Below, piece by piece: positions 58,388 through 64,000 of a DNA stretch of 64,000 bases. Where the stretch lies: contig NW_003314325.1 in assembly GCF_000143415.4 (NCBI RefSeq), positions 990,978-1,054,977 of the forward strand, read 5' to 3'. Numbering within the stretch: position 1 is the first letter of the stretch; every line of letters starts with the position of its first letter. Below the pieces are notes generated by a model, which made no database searches, was not told where the DNA came from, and saw only the letters and a list, made by a program, of their open reading frames with translations. Position numbers and translations under genes: made by a program. The DNA is from Selaginella moellendorffii. Lineage: Eukaryota; Streptophyta; Lycopodiopsida; Selaginellales; Selaginellaceae.

Positions 58388-61300
58388 TTAATTGAATTTT
58401 GCATAAGTACATAAAGTTCTGCCTTGCAGAAATTCCTCCACTAGATCTCGAGCGTTCGCTAGGTTCTCCTCCGGTTCCCATGTTGCTTCGCAGTGTGGAA
58501 ATCCTTTCCACTTCACATGGAACTCTCTCACCTCGCGTCCTTGTCGCTTGCTCTTGCGCGCATTGAGGATGGCCTCGACTTCGTATTCCTCTTCCCCTTG
58601 GATAACCTCAGGTAAAGGTCTCACTTGGTCCTTGCGAAGTGGATCCTCAAAGTACGGCTTGAGTAAGTTCACGTGGAACACTGGGTGCATCTTCCCCATC
58701 TCTCGAGGAAGTCGGAGTCGGTAAGCCACTTTACCGATTCGTGCCTCAATTTCATAAGGCCCCGCGAACCTGCTTAAGGAACTCAAGATCAATTCATTTA
58801 CAGGAATACATGCGTCTTTACCTTTGGGTCAACTTTCGGCTGATCCAGCTTGGTAGTCTGAGGTTCTTGGTGTTCAGCCACACCTTCTCCCCAGCTTGGA
58901 ACTCCACATCCCGACGCTTTTGGTTCGCGTACTTAGTTTGCCTTTGTTGAGCCCGTTCCAAGGAATCCCTCACTAGATTCCAAATGTTGAGTCTTTCCGC
59001 CGTGAATGCCTCCACTGCGGGTAACTCTCCATGATACTCGGCCACGCCGAGTTCCACAGGACCTTCAATAGCTCGCCCATTGATGACTTCCCATGGACTC
59101 ACCCCGATGCTTGAGTGTGGTGAGTTGTTATAACACATTTCCGCAAGTCCCAAATGACTTACCCAGTCGGTCTGGTCTCCCGAGACATAGCATCGCAAAT
59201 AATCCTCCAGCTGCCTATTCACCCTTTCCGTTTGTCCGTCTGTCAAGAAGTGTTAGTGCCATCAATCTTGACTTAATACCCATTACCTGTCTGTGGGTGA
59301 TAGGCTGTGCTGAATTTCAATTTGGTGCGATACTGTTCTAGGAGTGTCCTCCAGAACCTACTAGTGAAGATCTTATCTCGATCTGAGATAATCTCTTCCG
59401 GCCTTCCCCGCACTCGAACCACTTGTTCAAAGAACAGCTTCGCCACACCTTCCGCATCCACGTCCGTTGTGGTGGGTATGAAATGTGCCATCTTTGAAAA
59501 TCGGTCCACCACCACGAATATCGCATCAAACCCCTCGCTTGGGGGTAGTCCCGTGATGAAGTCCATCGTAAGGCATTTCCACGGGCGATCTGGAATTGGG
59601 ATGCTTTGCAACAAGCCCCCACTAGCCTTAGTCACGGCTTTGACCTGCTGACATGTTGGACATGTCTTTACATAGTCTTGGACGTCCTTAGCCATATCTG
59701 GCCAATGGTACTTCCTCTTGAGTAAGCCCATCGTCTTGGGCACTCCGCCGTGTCCCGCAAGAGGTCCGTCATGACACTCTTCTAAGGCCACCTTCCTTAG
59801 TTCCCCTTCTAGAACATACACCCTCGTTTGCTTGTAATAAATGAGTCCGTTGCGTTCCGCATAGCCCGTTTTCTCTTCCGTTGGCAGCTCACCTCTCTGG
59901 TGAGCTTCCCGCGCCTCTAGATTCCTCAGCAACACTTCTTGTGCTAGACCATCGTTCTCATATGCTGTCCGCACATCGTCCCAGAAGGTTGCTGTTGCGC
60001 TGGATATTGCCAACTTCAAGCTCGCTTTTCGACTTAGCGCATCCGCCACGATGTTGCTCTTCCCAGGCTTGTACAGAATTTCGCAATCAAACTCGGCCAA
60101 GGCATTGGCCCACCGACCTTGTTTCCCTCTTAGGTCGGGCTGTGACAAGAAGTGTTTCGTCGCCACATTGTCCGTGTAAACCTTGAAGTGTCTCCCAAGG
60201 TAGTGTCGCCACTCCTTGAGTGCCTTGACCACCGCAAACAATTCTTTCTCATGGGCAGGCCACTTCCGTTGAGCCTTGTCCAGCTTCTTCGAGAAGAACG
60301 CTACCGGATGGTTGTCTTGCTTCAGAACTGCGCCCAACGCAAAGTCCGAAGCATCCGTTTCTACCTCAAAGTCCTTACCAAAGTCTGGCAATGCCAATAC
60401 GGGAGCCTTCCTCAACTTCCCTTTGAGGTGGACGAATGCCGCCTCGCATTCTGCTGTCCATACCATCTTCCCTTTTCCTGTTTGGTCCGTTAAGGGCAGG
60501 GCTACTCTCGAATAGTGTCTGATAAACTTTCGATAGTAGTTGCATAGCCCCAGGAACGCCCTCAACTCATGTACATTCGATGGTCACTCCCATTCCTGGA
60601 TCGCTTGGACCTTCTCCGGGTCCACCTTGAGCCCGTCCTGGCCCACCACATGCCCGAGAAACTTTACCTCTTGTTGAGCAAAGTCACATTTGCTCTCTTT
60701 AGCATACAGCTTGTGTTCCCTTAGTTTCTCAAACACCTTCGCCAAGTGTTCGGCATGCTCTTCTAGCGTCTCGCTATAGATCAGGATGTCGTCGATATAG
60801 ACGACCACGAAGTGATCCAGATAGGGTACAAAGACGTGGTTCATTAGCGCCGAAAACGTTGCCGGCGCATTACATAGCCCGAAGGGCATCACCAGAAACT
60901 CAAAGCTCCTATACCTCGTTCGACAGGTTGTCTTCTCGACATCTTCCTCGGCTACCCTGATCTGGTAGTATCCTGACCTTAGGTCAATCCTCGAGAAGTA
61001 TTTTGCCTTTCCCAACCTATCGAACAGGTCCTCAATCCTTGGCAAAGGGTACTTGTTCTTCTTTGTATACTTGTTGAGCAAGCGGTAGTCTATGCACATG
61101 CGCATAGATCCATCTTTCTTTTTCACAAATAACACCGGCGCCCGATACGGCGACTTGCTCAACCTAACATACCCTTTGTCCACCAACTCCTCTAGTTGGC
61201 ACTTGAGCTCCTTGAGTTCTTTTTCGTTCAAACGATAAGGGGGACGAACCACTGCCTCAGCACCCTCGACCAGCTCAATCTTATGTTCTATCGGTCGTGC

Positions 61301-62389
61301 TGGGGGCAGCCCCGCCGGTAGCTCCTCCGGCATGGTATCCTGGAATTGGTCCAACACCCGCTGGATCACTAAAGGCACTTCTTCCGTTCTTGTCTTTTTG
61401 TCACTCTTCACCGAGAGTAAGCACAAAAAGGCTGCCTTAGTTCCTTTAGTGAGTTGTCCTCTCGTGGACACCAGGTTTAAGCAGGATTCTTTGGCCTTGC
61501 TTTGCCCTACCTTTAGATCCTGGGCTTCCACCCTAGATCTTCTTCCTTGGGCATTCGCCAGTACCACAAGGTTCCTACCTTGTCCATGTAGGGCTACCAC
61601 GAACCGATTGAACCAATCCATTCCGAAGATCACGTCAAATCCCGCCATGTCCAACACGGTGAAATCCATGTCTACCTTCCAAGTCCCTACTTCGACTTTC
61701 GCTTGTCGAAGTACCTCATCGGTGCTTTGGCTACCTTGAACAAACTCTATAGTCCTTGGTTCGCCTAGCCGCTGCACCGTTAGTCCGGCTTGCCGGACTA
61801 TGTCTGCAGCCACAAAATTATCCGAAGCACCCGTGTCAATAAGGATCTTAACAAAGCTACCTCCGAGCTTCCCTCGGAGGGCTAGTAGATGTCGCGAACG
61901 ACTCTCTACCAAAGTTGCTCGTGTAATGAGTAACTTTGAGTTAGGGACTGGATCACATACCTCATTTTGGACTTCGCCCGACTTGATGGCCATATTGGCT
62001 CTGGCCTTCTTCGGGTAGGGACATTCCCTTGAAAAGTGTCCCGCTTCACCGCAGTTATAGCATACGTTGTTTCCCACGCTGCTATATGACTTGACCTTCT
62101 TATCCGTGGGTTTGTCTCTTTTCGCTTGACTCCCCCACGTACTTGCTCGCTGGCCACCGGATTTGCCTTTCCGAAATCCCGAGGACTCATTCTTAGAGAA
62201 ACTCTTCTTGAATTTCCCCCTGCTATATGTTCCCCTCGGTTTGGCCCCTTTGTGAAATGTGGATCCCGACCCCGTCGTGTTCCCCTTTCGCAGGTTATCG
62301 TTGAAATGCACCTTGATGGCCGCATCCAACGCTTCCTTGTAGTTGGTCGGGTTCCAGCGCATCACCTCACCGCGAGCCCAGGTTTGCAA
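58388..62389 (-). CDS. Chromovirus (Ty3/gypsy) gag-pol, gag N-terminally truncated, two introns, one nonsense codon
   Basis: Segments: 62389-59287, 59239-58822, 58769-58388. From the N terminus: late gag only, CCHC knuckle [15 protein letters not shown], protease [12 protein letters not shown] with FFRIDLR-type [12 protein letters not shown] and YIDDILIYS, RNase H ([12 protein letters not shown]), integrase HHCC ([18 protein letters not shown]) and DDE core ([18 protein letters not shown]), and a chromodomain ([20 protein letters not shown]) that places it among chromoviruses. TGA at 60586-60584, between RT and RNase H, is the only nonsense codon. Removing the two short introns restores the integrase frame. 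The gag capsid region is absent, replaced by the TRIM leader. Confidence 0.88.
58770..58821 (-). other. Putative 52-nt spliceosomal intron before the chromodomain
   Basis: Donor AAAG|GTAAAG and acceptor TTAAGCAG|G. Removal joins KLTQ and [13 protein letters not shown] in frame, as in related integrases. Confidence 0.75.
59240..59286 (-). other. Putative 47-nt spliceosomal intron in the integrase core
   Basis: Donor ACAG|GTAATG, branch-like CACTAAC, acceptor TTGACAG|A. Removal restores the conserved HPQTDGQTER; unspliced, the frame ends after HPQTGNGY. Confidence 0.8.
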
Positions 62390-62460
62390 ACCGGACTAGC
62401 CAGATGTCAATCAACATGTGGTGTGATTCCCTTAGCCAACCAACAGAGTCGGACCCGAGA

Positions 62461-62476
62461 CCGCTCCGATACCAAA
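62461..62476 (-). promoter_or_regulatory. Primer-binding site next to L5
   Basis: Minus strand TTTGGTATCGGAGCGG directly after the LTR end, resembling a site for initiator tRNA-Met (TGGTATCAGAGC). The same site follows L6 at 62860-62875. Confidence 0.75.
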
Positions 62477-62670
62477 TGTAAGCTCCTGAGTTTGGACTTC
62501 CCGGGAGGTCACCCAGCCCAGTACTATTCAAACCCAAGGACGCTTAACTCCAAATATCCCAAGACCCTTAACCAATTGGAAAAGGGGGTGCACTCTTTTT
62601 CATGGGCCCTTTCCCTCTATATTTGAACCCCATGGACCGTCTCTCGAGTCGTTCCCTTTGGTTGCTTACA
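62477..62670 (-). repeat. LTR L5 (TRIM-1 type)
   Basis: 194 bp, essentially identical to L1 and L3; lies between the chromovirus leader and the extra leader before L6. Confidence 0.9.
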
Positions 62671-62875
62671 ATCCACCACGCTTCCCTGCAAGTTCACGCC
62701 CTCGTGAACGGAAGCTGAGAGCCGCAGCTCTCCCGAGAGCCCCGCTCTCTTGACACCCTACCCCTCGGGTCGAGCCCAGTGGGAGCAAACTGGACCAGCC
62801 AGATGTCAATCAACATGTGGTGTGATTCCCTTAGCCAACCAACAGAGTCGGACCCGAGACCGCTCCGATACCAAA

Positions 62876-63062
62876 TGTAAGCTCCTGAGTTTGGACTTCC
62901 CGGGAGGTCACCCAGCCCAGTACTATTCAAACCCAAGGACGCTTAACCCCAAGTATCCCAAGACCCTTAACCGATTGGAAAAGGGGGTGCACTCTTTGTC
63001 ACTTCGGTCAAGCTTTTGGGGATCCTTTAGCCTACGACATCTCGGGGAGTCGGTTCCTTACA
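62876..63062 (-). repeat. LTR L6 (hybrid type; outermost 5' LTR)
   Basis: 187 bp, two substitutions from L4, followed by the target copy GGTTG. Confidence 0.9.
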
Positions 63063-63732
63063 GGTTGTTCCAGCATTTATCAAGGGTAGCCTCGGCTACC
63101 ATTTCGAGGACTTGTGTCCTCTCCTGTATTTAACCTCCCATGGTCATCAATTCCGGTCTCAAAGTTATGAGCACCAGCCTCAACTATATGAGGGACTCCT
63201 TTATTGTTTTGGAGTCTGCATCTTTCCCGTGATCCCACTATAGTTTTTTACCACAACTATGTTAGCCCGTTTGCTACGTCAAATGCTCATAAGCTCTATT
63301 TCGTTAAAGTGGGAATTGTCATTATCCCACTTGTAAAATAAGGTTTCCAAACCTTTATATAGTATATAAATATAATAAAATTCAACTGCATTGAGGCACA
63401 TGCCATTTTATTTTAAACAAGGAAATGTCTACTCAATCACTTCTCCTCCCCCTGCCACTACTTCACCTCTCTCTTCTCTTTGTCATCGTTGTCCAATTTC
63501 TTTCCATCCTTTTAATATTGGCTCAATTGCTCTGAGTCTAGGTGGAGCCCAAGTCCCCATTCAATCTTTACTTTCCCCTTATTAATAAAACAACTTCGTA
63601 GACTTCCAATAACATGCTGTAACACTTCTAGTATAATGAAAATCCTCTCAAAGAATTGTCTTTTAATATTAATACAATGGCATGGAACACCATGCCATAA
63701 TAAGTTACATTTTTAAATAAATACATGCCATC
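63063..63732. other. End of S-element sequence, then AT-rich DNA
   Basis: GGTTG and about 280 bp continue the S-element interior style; from about 63345 the DNA becomes AT-rich with no recognised feature. The expected right flank of the S insertion in X2 (GTGTTGGGCC type) is not found, so the S element may continue beyond the window or be rearranged. Confidence 0.4.
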
Positions 63733-64000
63733 TCAGACTGTTATTTTTTGCCTCCAACGCCTATACAATAATCTTGGAATTTCATCACTCTCCACACTAT
63801 CAGGATTTAAACCCAATAGTAATGCCATCTCTTCTCTAATACGTCCACGCTCATGTTCAGTGGTCGAAGAACCCATCCGCAAGGCGTTGAGCTTCAAATC
63901 ATTGGGCTTCCGGCCGTCCTCCACACCCATTGAGTTTAGCAACTCCCCGTCATGGTACCTCCTCAGCACATCTACCCATTTGTCAAAAACAACTTTTGTC
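63733..64000 (-). CDS. C-terminal part of an unidentified protein (5' end outside window)
   Basis: The frame is open from the window edge to TGA at 63735-63733, about 88 residues. It reads VVFDKWVDVLRRYHDGELL, then SSTTEHERGRIREEMALLLG and ends LLYRRWRQKITV. Composition is charged and helix-like with no cysteine, and the frame has no lesion, unlike nearby transposon genes. I do not recognise the family; it could be a host gene or part of another transposon. No upstream sequence is available to judge. Confidence 0.4.
   Translation of the reverse strand, partial: TKVVFDKWVDVLRRYHDGELLNSMGVEDGRKPNDLKLNALRMGSSTTEHERGRIREEMALLLGLNPDSVESDEIPRLLYRRWRQKITV

Larger units (their letters stand above)
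56133..63062 (-). mobile_element. Composite retroelement with six LTRs, TSD GGTTG
   Basis: Order on the plus strand: L1, 205-bp leader, L2, leader, L3, gag fragment, L4, chromovirus, L5, leader, L6. GGTTG lies directly outside L1 (56128-56132) and outside L6 (63063-63067), so all 6.9 kb behaves as a single insertion in the S element. L1-L3-L5 are TRIM-1 LTRs of 194 bp and nearly identical; L4 and L6 are a 187-bp hybrid. Primer sites TTTGGTATC(A/G)GAG (minus) follow each LTR. Confidence 0.88.

Noticed and set aside
60584-60586. A third intron at the TGA between RT and RNase H
   Set aside because: Reading simply continues in frame on both sides with normal spacing and there is no GT-AG pair; a single nonsense change explains it.

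Overview
The window looks like nuclear DNA of a seedless land plant, most likely a lycophyte such as Selaginella. The evidence is a plant UDP-glycosyltransferase, a chloroplast RETICULATA-related protein, and an intact gene for the axonemal protein PACRG, which is expected only where motile cilia exist (flagellated sperm). Introns in the host genes are very short (about 50-220 bp). The species call is inference; no database was searched.

Bases 1-8235 are the gene-bearing part. They hold the 3' part of a UGT gene (2-886), a fragment resembling release factor 3 (1894-2025), a decayed F-box/kelch gene (2757-3691), a complete 7-exon minus-strand RER5/RER6-like gene (3845-6383), and a complete 6-exon plus-strand PACRG gene (6720-8235). 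The last two diverge from a 336-bp promoter with several ACGT cores. Bases 8236-11600 are AT-rich, with one orphan secreted-protein ORF and an eroded ORF.

From about 11.6 kb to the right edge the window is nested mobile DNA. An old LTR (family Y, copy Y0) is split by a Y retrotransposon (Y1, 12565-40870). Y1 is split by a large Mutator-like DNA transposon (X1, 21302-40241, 9-bp target duplication CCCACTATC). X1 is split by a third Y copy (Y2, about 24077-32917), which holds two solo LTRs of a family I call S. A second copy of the transposon (X2) starts at 41106 and is cut at 50969 by an S-family element. That element is itself interrupted by a young composite with six LTRs and a chromovirus (56133-63062, target duplication GGTTG). 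Small TRIM elements with clear target duplications are scattered through the older layers.

The most unusual content is the X transposon. Besides a MULE-type transposase with a C-terminal SWIM-like finger, it carries a divergently transcribed gene whose product joins a proline-rich N terminus, a ParB-like domain and a circularly permuted DNA-methyltransferase-like domain, plus small zinc-finger ORFs. Both copies are decayed but share this architecture. The second striking item is the chromovirus: its integrase region is interrupted by two short GT-AG introns whose removal restores the reading frame exactly.
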